A stretch of 64,000 nucleotides of DNA from Rhodospirillales bacterium. Its GTDB lineage: Bacteria; Pseudomonadota; Alphaproteobacteria; Rhodospirillales; Defluviicoccaceae. Below the pieces are notes generated by a model. The model searched no databases, was not told where the DNA came from, and saw only the letters and a list, made by a program, of their open reading frames with translations. The stretch spans positions 186,001-250,000 of the forward strand of contig JADJRE010000002.1 in the NCBI GenBank assembly GCA_016712375.1, read 5' to 3'. Shown piece by piece: positions 38,174 through 46,806 of the stretch. Positions within the stretch are counted from its first letter, which is position 1; each line of letters opens with the position of its first letter. Position numbers and translations under genes: made by a program.

Positions 38174-39603
38174 TTAATGCCGGAAGTGGCGCAGGCCGGT
38201 GAACAGCATGGCCATGCCCCGCTCGTTGGCGGAGGCGATGACCTCTTCGTCCCGCACCGAGCCGCCAGGCTGGATTGCCGCCACCGCGCCCGCGTCGGCG
38301 CAAACCAGCAGACCGTCGGCGAACGGGAAGAAGGCGTCGGACGCGACCACCGCGCCCTTTGTGCGCGGCTCCGCCTCGCCGGCCGCCTTGCGCGCGTCCT
38401 CCGCCTTCCAGGCGGCGATGCGGGCGGAATCGACGCGGCTCATCTGGCCGGCGCCGATGCCGACGGTGGCACCATCCTTGACGAAGACGATGGCGTTCGA
38501 CTTGACGTGCTTGCAGACGGTGAATGCGAAATCGAGATCGATGCGCTCGCTGTTGCCGGGAGCCCGCTGGGTGACCACCTTCGTCTCCGCCGGCAGTGTA
38601 AGCGCGTCGCGCTGCTGCGCCAGCATCCCGCCAGCCAGCGAGCGAAAGGTGAGACCAGGGGCGCGCGGATCAGGCAGCCCGCCCGCCGTCAGCACCCGCA
38701 GGTTCTTCTTCGCGGACAGCACGGCCCGTGCTTCGTCGTCCAAGGCCGGCGCGATGATGACTTCCAGGAACAACGCTGCCATGCCGCGCGCCGTCGCTCC
38801 ATCGAGCGGCCGGTTGACGGCGACGATGCCGCCAAAGGCGCTGACCGGATCGCACGCCAGCGCCTTGTTCCAGGCATCGGCCAGCGTGGCGCCGATGGCA
38901 ACGCCGCACGGGTTGGCGTGCTTGATGATGGCGACCGCCGGCGGTGCGAACTCAGCCACCAGCTCGAAAGCGGCATCGGTATCGGCGAGGTTGTTGTAGC
39001 TGAGCTCCTTGCCCTGCAACTGCGTGGCGGTGGCGACGCCCGGGCGGGCATCGCCACCGGCGTAGAATGCCGCCGCCTGGTGCGGGTTCTCGCCGTAGCG
39101 CATGGTCTGCCGCAGCGAGGCCGCCAGCGTCAGGCGCTGCGGGAAGGTCTCTCCCTCCACCCGCGCGAACCAGGCGGCGATCGCCGCGTCGTAGGCGCCG
39201 GTGTGCGCGTAGGCCTTGGCAGCCAGCTTGCGGCGCAGCTCCGGCCCGGTGGCACCGTCGCCGGCTTCCATCGCCTCGCGCAGCGCTCCATAGTCGGTGG
39301 GATCGACGATGACGGTGACGAACGCATGGTTCTTCGCCGCGGCGCGGATCAGCGCCGGGCCGCCGATATCGATGTTCTCGATGCAGTCGTCGAACGCCGC
39401 CCCCTTGGCCACTGTTCCATGATCTCCGGAAAACCGGTATAGTCGGCGACCTCGATCACCGGCACGCCAGCGTCTGCCAGCGCCTTCGCCGAGCCGCCGG
39501 TGGACAGCACCTCGACGCCACGTCCGGCGAGGAAGCGGCCGAGTTCGGCCAGCCCCACCTTGTCAGAGACGGAGACGAGGGCGCGGCGGATCGGATCGGA
39601 CAT
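38174..39603 (-). CDS. purH: Bifunctional AICAR formyltransferase/IMP cyclohydrolase PurH, broken by an internal deletion near 39412-39420
   Basis: PurH performs the last two steps of IMP synthesis. The N-terminus is normal (ALVSVSDKVGLAELGRFLAG, STGGSAKAL, ADYTGFPEIME) but the next residues jump straight to VAKGAAFDDCIENIDIGGPA in another frame. The roughly 50 residues between, including the GRVKTLHP-x-VHGG segment with a catalytic Lys of the cyclohydrolase, are missing. The remainder is an intact AICAR transformylase domain (NPHQAAAFYAGG, HANPCGVAIGATLADAW, SDAFFPFADGL) ending at 38174. The missing length is not a multiple of three. A GTG at 39412 could restart the formyltransferase part. 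Assembly error or true loss cannot be told apart here. Confidence 0.88.
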
Positions 39604-39764
39604 GGTGGGAAGCCTCTGGCGTGGGGAGAAGACCGGGGAGCGGACGATAGCGCGCCACCGGAGCCCGGTCGAGCCGGAGATGCGGGCCCGGCATCGTTGA
39701 CGTCCTTTCCGTCACGACCGCTGCCGCCTAAGATCGCGGCCTCGCGCAAGGGCGGCTTTGCACC

Positions 39765-40430
39765 ATGGAACGTGATGCAGCATTTGGCGTAATACTCGCC
39801 GACGCCGTCGATCATCTCACGGCGGCCGACCCTGTGCTGGCTGGGATGATCGACCGCGTGGGCGCGTGCGGGCTGAGTCCGTTCTGGTCGCGATCGCCTT
39901 TCGAGAGTCTGGTACGCTCCGTCGCCTATCAGCAGTTGCAGGGCCGCGCGGCGGCGGTGATCCTCGGCCGCTTTCTGGCATTGTTCGACGCGCCGTTTCC
40001 GTCGCCGTCCGACATTGCCCGTCTTGATGATGAGACCATGCGCGCCGTGGGGTTCTCGCGCAGCAAGGTCGCCGCTATCCGCGACATCGCGGTGCACGCG
40101 GAGAAAGGCGTCGTTCCGGACCGCGTAACCGCTGAGACGATGGACGACACCGAGCTGATCGCCCGGCTGACGGCGATCCGCGGAGTCGGGCCATGGACGG
40201 TGCAGATGCTGCTGATCTTCACCCTCGGACGACTGGACGTGCTGCCGGTCGATGATTTCGGGGTGCGCAACGGTATCCGCCTCGCCTACGGCCTCGACGC
40301 CCCGCCGTCACGCAACGACGTTCTCAGCCGCGGCGAAGACTGGCGCCCCTACCGCTCGGTCGCGAGCTGGTACCTGTGGCGTGCCGCCCAGGGCAAGCAG
40401 GCGCGGGGACAGGATGTGCCGGTGGGGTAG
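39765..40430 (+). CDS. DNA-3-methyladenine glycosylase II (AlkA family, HhH-GPD)
   Basis: Excises alkylated purines from DNA. The 221-residue protein has the helix-hairpin-helix LTAIRGVGPWTVQMLLIF and the catalytic Asp in VLPVDDFGVRNGIRLAYG (residues ~145-180). YQQLQGRAAAVILGRF and VGFSRSKVAAIRDIA are typical of the catalytic core. It lacks the extra N-terminal domain of E. coli AlkA, as is usual for short bacterial members. Divergent from purH. Confidence 0.9.
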   Translation: MERDAAFGVILADAVDHLTAADPVLAGMIDRVGACGLSPFWSRSPFESLVRSVAYQQLQGRAAAVILGRFLALFDAPFPSPSDIARLDDETMRAVGFSRSKVAAIRDIAVHAEKGVVPDRVTAETMDDTELIARLTAIRGVGPWTVQMLLIFTLGRLDVLPVDDFGVRNGIRLAYGLDAPPSRNDVLSRGEDWRPYRSVASWYLWRAAQGKQARGQDVPVG

Positions 40431-40569
40431 GTCCGCAACAGGCCCCTGATCAGAAATAACCATTCCCATCATCATGCGGGGGACTTTTTCGGCAAATAGA
40501 CGAGCAATCCATCGTCGTTGTTGGCCGTGCCTGATACGGTCGTGCCGAGCGGGCGTGGCAACCGGTTTC

Positions 40570-41643
40570 TCAGGGCGCAGCGCAATCTGGATCGATTGCC
40601 GGCGCTCGCGATGAGGGGCTCTTTGAAGGGGCGTGCCGCCCCAAATACCACGCGATCGTCTTGGCGAGACCGCTGTCCAGGGACTCTGACGGCGACCAGC
40701 CGAGCTCGCGGTTGATCTTCCCGGTGTCCATCGCATAGCGCCAGTCGTGGCCGGGGCGGTCGGTGACGTACTGGATCAGCCGGGTGTGGGGCGCGCCCTC
40801 GGGCGCCGCCTGGTCAAGCATGGCGCAAATGCGCCCGGCCAGGTCGATGTTGGAGAGTTCGGTGTTGCCGCCGATGTTGTAGCTCTCGCCCGGCCGGCCG
40901 CGGCGCAGCACCAGGTCGATCGCACGGCAGTGGTCAGCGACGAAGAGCCAGTCGCGGACGTTGCCGCCGTTCCCGTAGACGGGGATGGCGTGGCCTCCCA
41001 GGGCCGAGCGGATGATCGTCGGGATGAACTTCTCGGCGTGCTGCCGGGGGCCGTAGTTGTTCGAGCAGTTGGTCAGTACCACGGGGAGCCCGAAGGTGTG
41101 GCAGTAGGCGCGCACCAGATGGTCCGAGCCCGCCTTGGTCGCCGAATAGGGCGAGCGCGGGTCGTACGGCGTCGTTTCGGTGAATGCCGGATCGAGGGCG
41201 CCGAGCGAGCCGAACACCTCGTCGGTGGAGACGTGGCAGAAGCGGCAGCGGGCATCGTCCAGCTTGCGCTCCTCCAGCCAGACGCGGCGCGCTGCTTCCA
41301 GCAGCGTATAGGTGCCGACGACATTGGTGGAGACGAACACCGCCGGCCCGCTGATCGACCGGTCGACGTGGCTCTCCGCCGCCAGGTGCACGATCGTGTC
41401 GATGTCGTGCTCCCGCAGCAGCCGCTCGACCAGCGGGGCGTCGCAGATATCGCCGTGCACCAGACGGTGGCGCTCCGGCGCGGCGAGGCCTTCGAGGTTG
41501 GCGAGCGACGCGGCATAGGTGAGCGCGTCGAGGTCGACGATCATTGCTACGTCGGTCGCGGACAGCAGGTGATGCACGAGGTTGCTGCCGATGAAACCGG
41601 CCCCGCCGGTCAGCAGCACGTTCCGGGGGCTGAATGTGCTCAT
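40570..41643 (-). CDS. rmlB: dTDP-glucose 4,6-dehydratase RmlB
   Basis: Second enzyme of dTDP-L-rhamnose synthesis. The extended short-chain dehydrogenase fold shows NVLLTGGAGFIGSNLVHHLL for NAD binding, the catalytic Tyr and Lys in SPYSATKAGSDHLVRAY and the STDEVFG motif. The 357-residue protein ends WYLGRHAPSKSPSSRAP, with a tail somewhat unlike the family. The ATG at 41643 overlaps a TGA in the rmlC frame as ATGA. The uninterrupted frame that joins RmlC and RmlB is explained by an indel at the rmlC end rather than a true fusion. Confidence 0.92.
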   Translation of the reverse strand: MSTFSPRNVLLTGGAGFIGSNLVHHLLSATDVAMIVDLDALTYAASLANLEGLAAPERHRLVHGDICDAPLVERLLREHDIDTIVHLAAESHVDRSISGPAVFVSTNVVGTYTLLEAARRVWLEERKLDDARCRFCHVSTDEVFGSLGALDPAFTETTPYDPRSPYSATKAGSDHLVRAYCHTFGLPVVLTNCSNNYGPRQHAEKFIPTIIRSALGGHAIPVYGNGGNVRDWLFVADHCRAIDLVLRRGRPGESYNIGGNTELSNIDLAGRICAMLDQAAPEGAPHTRLIQYVTDRPGHDWRYAMDTGKINRELGWSPSESLDSGLAKTIAWYLGRHAPSKSPSSRAPAIDPDCAAP

Positions 41644-42204
41644 GATCCCTTCGCGTAGACCGGCAGCCGCTCCGGGGGAAATCTTGGCCAAGATCGGGTA
41701 TTCCCCGTCCTTTGCGGATAGAATCGGTGTCATCGCCGGCCAGTCGATCGCCAGATCCGGATCGCTCCACAACACGCCGGCCTCGTCTTCCGGGCGATAG
41801 ACGTCGGTGCACTTGTAGAAAACGTCGGCGCTCTCCGACATCGCGCAGAAGCCGTGAGCTAAACCGGGCGGAATGAAGAGCTGCCGGTGGTCGGCCGCGT
41901 TCAGGACGCAGCCATACCACCGGCCGAAGGTCGGCGAGCCGCGGCGGATGTCGACCGCGACGTCATACACCTCGCCGGTGATCACCGTTACCAGCTTACC
42001 CTGCGGATGCTCGATCTGATAGTGCAGGCCCCGCAAAACCCCGCGCGACGATCGCGAGTGGTTGTCCTGCACGAAGCTGAGGTCAACCCCCGCCTCGCCG
42101 TACCGTTGTTGCCGATAGAGCTCGAGGAAGAAGCCGCGATCGTCACCGAACACCTTCGGCTCGATCAACAGGACGCCCGGCAGCGGCGTGCGTACGACGT
42201 TCAC
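41640..42204 (-). CDS. rmlC: dTDP-4-dehydrorhamnose 3,5-epimerase RmlC, frameshifted near 41672-41683
   Basis: Third enzyme of dTDP-L-rhamnose synthesis, a cupin. The start is a GTG overlapping the rmlA stop (GTGA). The body is typical: VFGDDRGFFLELYRQQRYGE, NHSRSSRGVLRGLHYQ with the catalytic His, and FIPPGLAHGFCAMSE. After LSAKDGEYPILAKI the family tail PPERLPVYAKGS is found in the other frame, ending at a TGA that overlaps the rmlB ATG. A run of C at 41675-41679 is the likely indel site. Without the shift, RmlC and RmlB would read as one 544-residue protein. Confidence 0.88.
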
Positions 42205-43091
42205 AACGAAGTCCCCGTGCCCCAGCGGCCGGTCGCCAGGCGCTGCAGGTAGCGACCGTAGTCGTTGCCGCCGTAGCGGGCGGCGAGCCCGGCGAGCTGG
42301 TCGCGATCGATGTAGCCGAGATGAAAGGCGATCTCCTCCGGACAGCCGATCATCAGCTGCTGCCGGTGCTCCATCACCTGCACGAAGTGTGACGCCTCCA
42401 GCAGCGAGTCGTAGGTGCCGGTATCCAGCCAGGCGAAGCCGCGTCCCAGGATCTCCACCCCGAGTTCGCCGCGTCGCAGGTAGACGTTGTTGAGGTCGGT
42501 GATCTCCAGCTCACCCCGCGCCGACGGTCGCAACCCCTTCGCAATCTCGACCACCGTGTTATCGTAAAAGTAGAGGCCGGTCACGGCATAGTCGGAGCGC
42601 GGCTGCTGCGGCTTTTCTTGGATGCTGACGGCCTTTCCCCGCTCGTCGAACTCGATCACGCCATATCGTTCCGGATTGCGCACGGGAGCAGCAAAAACGA
42701 CGGCGCCCTGCACCGTCTGCGCGGCCTTGTGCAGCAACGGCGGCAGGCCGTGGCCGAAGAAGAGATTGTCTCCCAGGATCAGGCACGTTGGCTCGCCAGC
42801 AATGAAATCCTCGCCGATGATGAACGCCTGCGCCAGCCCCTCCGGACGGGGTTGCGCCGCATAGGAAATGTCCAATCCCCATTGGCTGCCGTCCCCTAAA
42901 AGATTTTCGAATAAATGCATATCTTCCGGCCGGCAGATTACTAATATCGTTTTGATGCTTGCAAGCATCAGTACGGACAAAGAGTAGAAAATCATCGGCT
43001 TATTATATATCGGCATCAATTGTTTGCTGACCGAAACGGTCAATGGACATAAACGAGTGCCCGATCCGCCGGCCAATATAATCCCTTTCAT
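42201..43091 (-). CDS. rmlA: Glucose-1-phosphate thymidylyltransferase RmlA
   Basis: First enzyme of dTDP-L-rhamnose synthesis. The 296-residue protein has MKGIILAGGSGTRLCPLTVS, the sugar-binding LILGDNLFFGHGL, and ITDLNNVYLRRGELGVEILG. The start at 43091 has GGGAG upstream. rmlA, rmlC and rmlB overlap each other by four bases and are one transcription unit; rmlD is not in the window. Confidence 0.93.
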   Translation of the reverse strand: MKGIILAGGSGTRLCPLTVSVSKQLMPIYNKPMIFYSLSVLMLASIKTILVICRPEDMHLFENLLGDGSQWGLDISYAAQPRPEGLAQAFIIGEDFIAGEPTCLILGDNLFFGHGLPPLLHKAAQTVQGAVVFAAPVRNPERYGVIEFDERGKAVSIQEKPQQPRSDYAVTGLYFYDNTVVEIAKGLRPSARGELEITDLNNVYLRRGELGVEILGRGFAWLDTGTYDSLLEASHFVQVMEHRQQLMIGCPEEIAFHLGYIDRDQLAGLAARYGGNDYGRYLQRLATGRWGTGTSL

Positions 43092-43189
43092 GGAGGCTCC
43101 CAAAAAACCTACGTACGAACGATGATGATGTTCGCGTCTAGCGAAGGCGGATAATCGTCTAGGTGAACGCCATTGGGTGCGTCAACGAC

Positions 43190-43570
43190 CAGCAGCGGAC
43201 CAGCCGGCCCGTGGGCGGGCAGACGGCCCGCCGGGAACCGGCAAGAGACCGCCTCGCCGCTCCCCGGCGAGCTGCGGCTCCGCTCTTCACGGTGCGGTTG
43301 GAATCGCTGCTCAGCAGGTTCTTCGGCGGAACGGCGGGCAAGTCGCGGCTGCTGTTCGACCAAATCACGCAGGCCCGCGGCGTCTACCTGCTCGACGAGT
43401 TCGACGCGATCGGCGCACGCCGAGGCGATCCGAACGAAGTCGGCGAGATCGGTCGCGTGCTCAATCGGTGCTTGCCTTCATGAAGGAGCCGAACGCCACC
43501 GGCAGCCTCGTTCTGGCGGCCATAAACCACGTCGAGATCCTGGACGAGGCGCTGGCGGGCCATGCTGCAA
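43190..43570 (+). pseudogene. AAA+ ATPase remnant
   Basis: Pieces of one AAA+ ATPase module lie in order in shifting plus-strand frames: GPPGTGK (Walker A) near 43210, then PLFTVRLESLLSRFFGGTAG and VYLLDEFDAIGARRGDPNEV (Walker B) in the frame from 43163 to 43483, then VLAFMKEPNATGSLVLAAIN and HVEILDEAL in another frame up to about 43560. At least two frameshifts separate them, and no start or C-terminal half is present. It resembles the AAA ATPases encoded next to protease or restriction-like genes in mobile regions. It sits tail-to-tail with the Wzy-like gene and looks like a decayed, truncated copy. Confidence 0.75.
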
Positions 43571-43595
43571 CGGGCGGCAACCTTGCGGCGCAAGT

Positions 43596-45014
43596 TCAGC
43601 CGGCTTCCACTCGCCGCCATCCGGCGGCGGTCCCCCTCATCCGGGGGAATTCGTGCTGTGCTGCCCATGCCGTAGCCACCCGTGACAAGCCCACCATCGT
43701 TCCGAACATGAACCAAAAATTTCCAGCATAGTAGAAGAACGAGGCGACCGCATCGAGGAATAGACAAACGAGCAGAGACAACATCACCCCGAACGTCGCC
43801 GCGCGCAAGAAACGACCGGTAGCCCTCTCCTCGTCGCCGAGGCCGGGCGCTCCCAGTCCGGTGCCAACCCGTCCTATGGCATTCCAGGCCTGAAGAACGC
43901 CGAACAGCACGAACAAGATGAATAAGGAAAAGCCGAACAGACCCACGCTGGACAGAAACTTGAAGATCAGGTCGTTGACCATCGCCATGTCCGACCCGCC
44001 TTTGAACCAACCCCAGCCATGCCCGAAAAAAGGCGCTTCGGTTAACGCCCGGTAGCCATACAGCATTGACGACATGCGGATGTCGAAAGATCCTGAGTCC
44101 TCCTTCTCAAGGGTCACCGACGAAACAATGTCTGCCAGCTTCGGTGAAGCGAGCAGCAGCATTATGCCAGACAAGGTCATCAAAACGATGTCGCGCAGGA
44201 ACGCGCGTGTATAAAATATAAGTGTCACACTGAATACGATGACCAGACCGAGCAGTCCCGTGGAAGACGTGGTGAGGGCAATCACCCCGGATATCACGTA
44301 GATGTACAACCGCCCGAATGGCACCCGACCTATACCCTCACCGATCATTACGATAGCTATCATCAGGACCGAAATGAGGAAGCGTGCAACGCTTGACGGT
44401 TCGGACGCCACCGAACTGACGCGGTAGACGAGATACGTCGTCTGTTTCAGCGTCTGGTCGAAATTCGCGGCAGCCTCGCTGATACTGTTGTTGAAAATTT
44501 CCGCCGGATAACTGAACCCAAAGTTCAGGCAGCTCCATTGGAAAACGCCCCACAGGGCCGTAAAAAGCCCACCCCAGAGATAGACGACGATCAGCCGGTT
44601 GGCGATTTCGGCGGTGTTGATGCGCTCCGCGATGGCCCACGACACAAGGAACCCTAGCATCAGGATAGCGCTCTGTAAGATTACCGTCAGACCAATACCA
44701 CGCGTGAGAGCGAGGTCGAAAGATGACGCCAGCATCATGGCCGCGAACGCCACCATCCAGAAGAATGGTGACCCCATATTCAGCTGTTTACTTGTAATCT
44801 CACTCGATGTCCAGCGCAGCATCCCTAGTCCAACGAGCAGGCCACCAAATATATGGTAAGGCGTTGCGCTGAACGTCATTGCGGGGATGTTGAAAATCGC
44901 GGTTGATGCGAAAGGTAAAAAGAATGCCAATAAGTAAAGAAGTGCATTCTCAACACGTATTATTGCTATAACAGCGATAACTAGGATGGCAGCTCCGGTT
45001 GGAGTTAGCTCCAT
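43596..45014 (-). CDS. O-antigen polymerase/ligase-like membrane protein (Wzy type)
   Basis: A 472-residue polytopic membrane protein with about a dozen hydrophobic segments and a large extracytoplasmic loop in the C-terminal half that includes FFGHGWGWFKGGSD, as in polysaccharide polymerases of the Wzy/O-antigen ligase class. The start is at 45014 (MELTPTGAAILVI). Its neighbours, rmlABC, a sulfotransferase and a flippase, support a role in assembling a surface polysaccharide. Whether it polymerises or ligates cannot be decided from sequence. Confidence 0.75.
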   Translation of the reverse strand: MELTPTGAAILVIAVIAIIRVENALLYLLAFFLPFASTAIFNIPAMTFSATPYHIFGGLLVGLGMLRWTSSEITSKQLNMGSPFFWMVAFAAMMLASSFDLALTRGIGLTVILQSAILMLGFLVSWAIAERINTAEIANRLIVVYLWGGLFTALWGVFQWSCLNFGFSYPAEIFNNSISEAAANFDQTLKQTTYLVYRVSSVASEPSSVARFLISVLMIAIVMIGEGIGRVPFGRLYIYVISGVIALTTSSTGLLGLVIVFSVTLIFYTRAFLRDIVLMTLSGIMLLLASPKLADIVSSVTLEKEDSGSFDIRMSSMLYGYRALTEAPFFGHGWGWFKGGSDMAMVNDLIFKFLSSVGLFGFSLFILFVLFGVLQAWNAIGRVGTGLGAPGLGDEERATGRFLRAATFGVMLSLLVCLFLDAVASFFYYAGNFWFMFGTMVGLSRVATAWAAQHEFPRMRGTAAGWRRVEAG

Positions 45015-45347
45015 GTGACACTCCACTCGTGGAAGTTCGTGGCTATCGTCCTAGCAGACTGTAGTGCCTTGGTGGTCGTCAGCACTCTTCTACGAGGCGG
45101 TGAATGCGAATCGCATGGCTCTTGCACTCACTCATAAACGGTTCCGCTAGCTGACTTTCATCGTACGGCGGCGAGAACCAGTTCTTCAGGCGCCGCGTGA
45201 TCTTCGGCACGATGCTCGGGGCCCCACCCCGCCTTGATCAACCAGCGGACGCGGTCTGCCATCGCAGGTCGAGCGCCTATTTCAGACTTGTCAGCCGCCG
45301 AGAAGACGGATGTCACTGCAATTGGAGCACGGCGGGCGTCCGGCGTC
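45015..45347 (-). other. No intact gene; possible decayed coding remnant at 45079-45225
   Basis: On the minus strand a frame ending in TGA at 45079 reads PSIVPKITRRLKNWFSPPYD and continues ESQLAEPFMSECKSHAIRIH before RLVEEC. The composition looks protein-like but there is no start codon or homology I recognise. The rest of the stretch shows nothing I can support. Confidence 0.3.
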
Positions 45348-45623
45348 CTAGACGCGCACCGTCTTGATGGTCTGCCGTTTCAGCCGGCGAAGTTCAGGTC
45401 GGCGCTCCTGGCTTTCTGCAGGAATGTAGTCGATGCCGCCTCGTTGGTCGACATCCGCAGCTCATTTGTTGAAACGCGCAAGCCCACTGGCTTACCCAGA
45501 TCATCGCTCATTTCGACGGCGCCTGCAGATTGGGCAGAAGCCGCGGCGGCTCTTGCTGTTGGCGTGGCTGACGTTGTTGCCGCTCAGCATACTCTGGCCG
45601 GTGATCGGACAGCGCCGGGCCAT
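45348..45623 (-). pseudogene. rpmB: Ribosomal protein bL28 gene (rpmB), scrambled by several frameshifts
   Basis: The ATG at 45623 begins MARRCPITGQSMLSGNNVSH followed by ANSKSRRGF, the unmistakable N-terminus of bL28. The next family pieces appear in order but in changing frames: LPNLQAPS, then EMSDDLGKPVGLRVSTNELR, then VDQRGGIDYI, then RRLKRQTIKTVRV ending at a TAG at 45348. At least three one-base shifts are needed to join them. The total length (276 bases) is close to a full gene. bL28 is normally near-essential, so either this is an error-rich piece of sequence or a decayed second copy. Confidence 0.8.
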
Positions 45624-45719
45624 AGCTTCATCTCCAAAACTGTACGGACGGGGCAAGAGCCGCCCCGTCAATATCGGATCGAATTTAGAGAAGTGCCGCC
45701 CGGGCGTCAAGCGCACCCG

Positions 45720-45930
45720 GCGCCAGAGTATCCTTGCGCGGCAAGGCCCAGTTTGACGCGGATGCTTCTTTTGTGGGTAGCGCCGGGCGTGATAGAGCCG
45801 ATGTAGAAGGGGTTTGGCGGGAAGCCGGCTTGCCGGCCTCCTCGCGCGCGGCCTCAATCAGGGCGATGCCGTCAGGCCAAGCCACTGCGGATGGTTCTCG
45901 CGCAGCCAGGCGATGTCGCCGACGATGCAT
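45720..45930 (-). mobile_element. Insertion-sequence transposase remnant (ISAs1-like, tentative)
   Basis: Minus-strand fragments in three successive frames read CIVGDIAWLRENHPQWLGLT, then IALIEAAREEAGKPASRQT, then FYIGSITPGATHKRSI. Joined, they resemble the part of ISAs1-family DDE transposases with W-x-GL-x-A-x-x-x-V/IEA-x-RE-x-GGK followed by T-x-(F/Y)YI-x-S. Neither end of the element nor terminal repeats can be seen. It lies between rpmB and the sulfotransferase, in a region rich in remnants. Confidence 0.45.
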
Positions 45931-46050
45931 CGCAATCATCCTCCCGCGAACCAGAGGACCGTGATAGATTTACGCCTTTAGCCCTTGTCGCCCGAATCAA
46001 CCCGGCGGGATGCGGCACAGCTTCCGTTTGCCGGAACAAAGTAATAAGCC

Positions 46051-46806
46051 TTACCATGTATACCCCAGCTTCTTAAGGAGACCTCCATGTTCTTGATCGA
46101 AATAGTCTTTAACCCGCGGCGTAAAATGCTTCTGCCATTGTCCAGGTTGTGGACTTCTGATGTGCTTAACAGTGCCCTGGCGGCGCCGTGCAGAATACCG
46201 GTCGACTAAATACATCCCGATCGTTCTCTCTAATTTGTTAAATTCATAGAATGAGAACAGTCGATCAAATATTTCTCTTTCGTTGCCGATGATATCTTCA
46301 TATCGAATAGTCAATATGTTGTCGCGTTCTGGCCATTGTGCCATGCCGACGAAGTGTTTTTTGCGGAAATCAATTTCTCCTATAATACCATCTTCTATGT
46401 CGACACTCTGGAGATATTCTGCGTACGATTGTCCGTTAGAAAGTTGTTGTGGTATGTTGCCGTTTACAACTTCCCAGTCGAGCTCCTTTGGATTTGCAAT
46501 CTTGCACCAAGGCTCCGCAGCGCGCTTGTGATAAAAGTATCCTGAAATCACAAGATCTCTCGGATCTCGAATAAATCTAGTAAGGCGTAGGGTTTGATCA
46601 TCGTATCTGGAAAGATCAATACAGTGATTGTTTACGCTGGCGATCTTGTACTTCTTTTGCTCACTATAAAATCGATTTACGAGGCTATTGAAATGCGTAT
46701 AGCCCCCGCTCAATGGCAAGCAGAGGTTGAATAGTCGAGACATCACTTTGTAATAATATGAGGTTAAGCATTTATGATATGAACAATGAATCAGCGTAAG
46801 CGCCAT
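46051..46806 (-). CDS. Sulfotransferase-domain protein
   Basis: A 251-residue protein with the two PAPS-binding motifs of sulfotransferases: the 5'-phosphosulfate loop near the start, LIHCSYHKCLTSYYYKVM, and the 3'-phosphate motif RFIRDPRDLVISGYFYHKRA near residues 78-98. Late in the protein, DYFDQEHGGLLKKLGYTW is typical of the family end. The gene is visibly richer in A and T than its neighbours, suggesting acquisition by transfer. With the polysaccharide genes beside it, it may sulfate a surface glycan; the acceptor is unknown. Confidence 0.82.
   Translation of the reverse strand: MALTLIHCSYHKCLTSYYYKVMSRLFNLCLPLSGGYTHFNSLVNRFYSEQKKYKIASVNNHCIDLSRYDDQTLRLTRFIRDPRDLVISGYFYHKRAAEPWCKIANPKELDWEVVNGNIPQQLSNGQSYAEYLQSVDIEDGIIGEIDFRKKHFVGMAQWPERDNILTIRYEDIIGNEREIFDRLFSFYEFNKLERTIGMYLVDRYSARRRQGTVKHIRSPQPGQWQKHFTPRVKDYFDQEHGGLLKKLGYTW

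Noticed and set aside
40570..42204. A true bifunctional RmlC-RmlB fusion protein
   Set aside because: The natural RmlC C-terminus and stop are present in the alternative frame and overlap the rmlB ATG, so an indel in a C run explains the joined frame.
43163..43483. An intact small AAA protein
   Set aside because: The frame contains only part of the module; Walker A and the segment after Walker B are in other frames, so it is a remnant.
45234..45806. A 190-residue plus-strand open frame
   Set aside because: It is antisense to the rpmB remnant and the IS fragments, has no family resemblance and a composition typical of a shadow frame.
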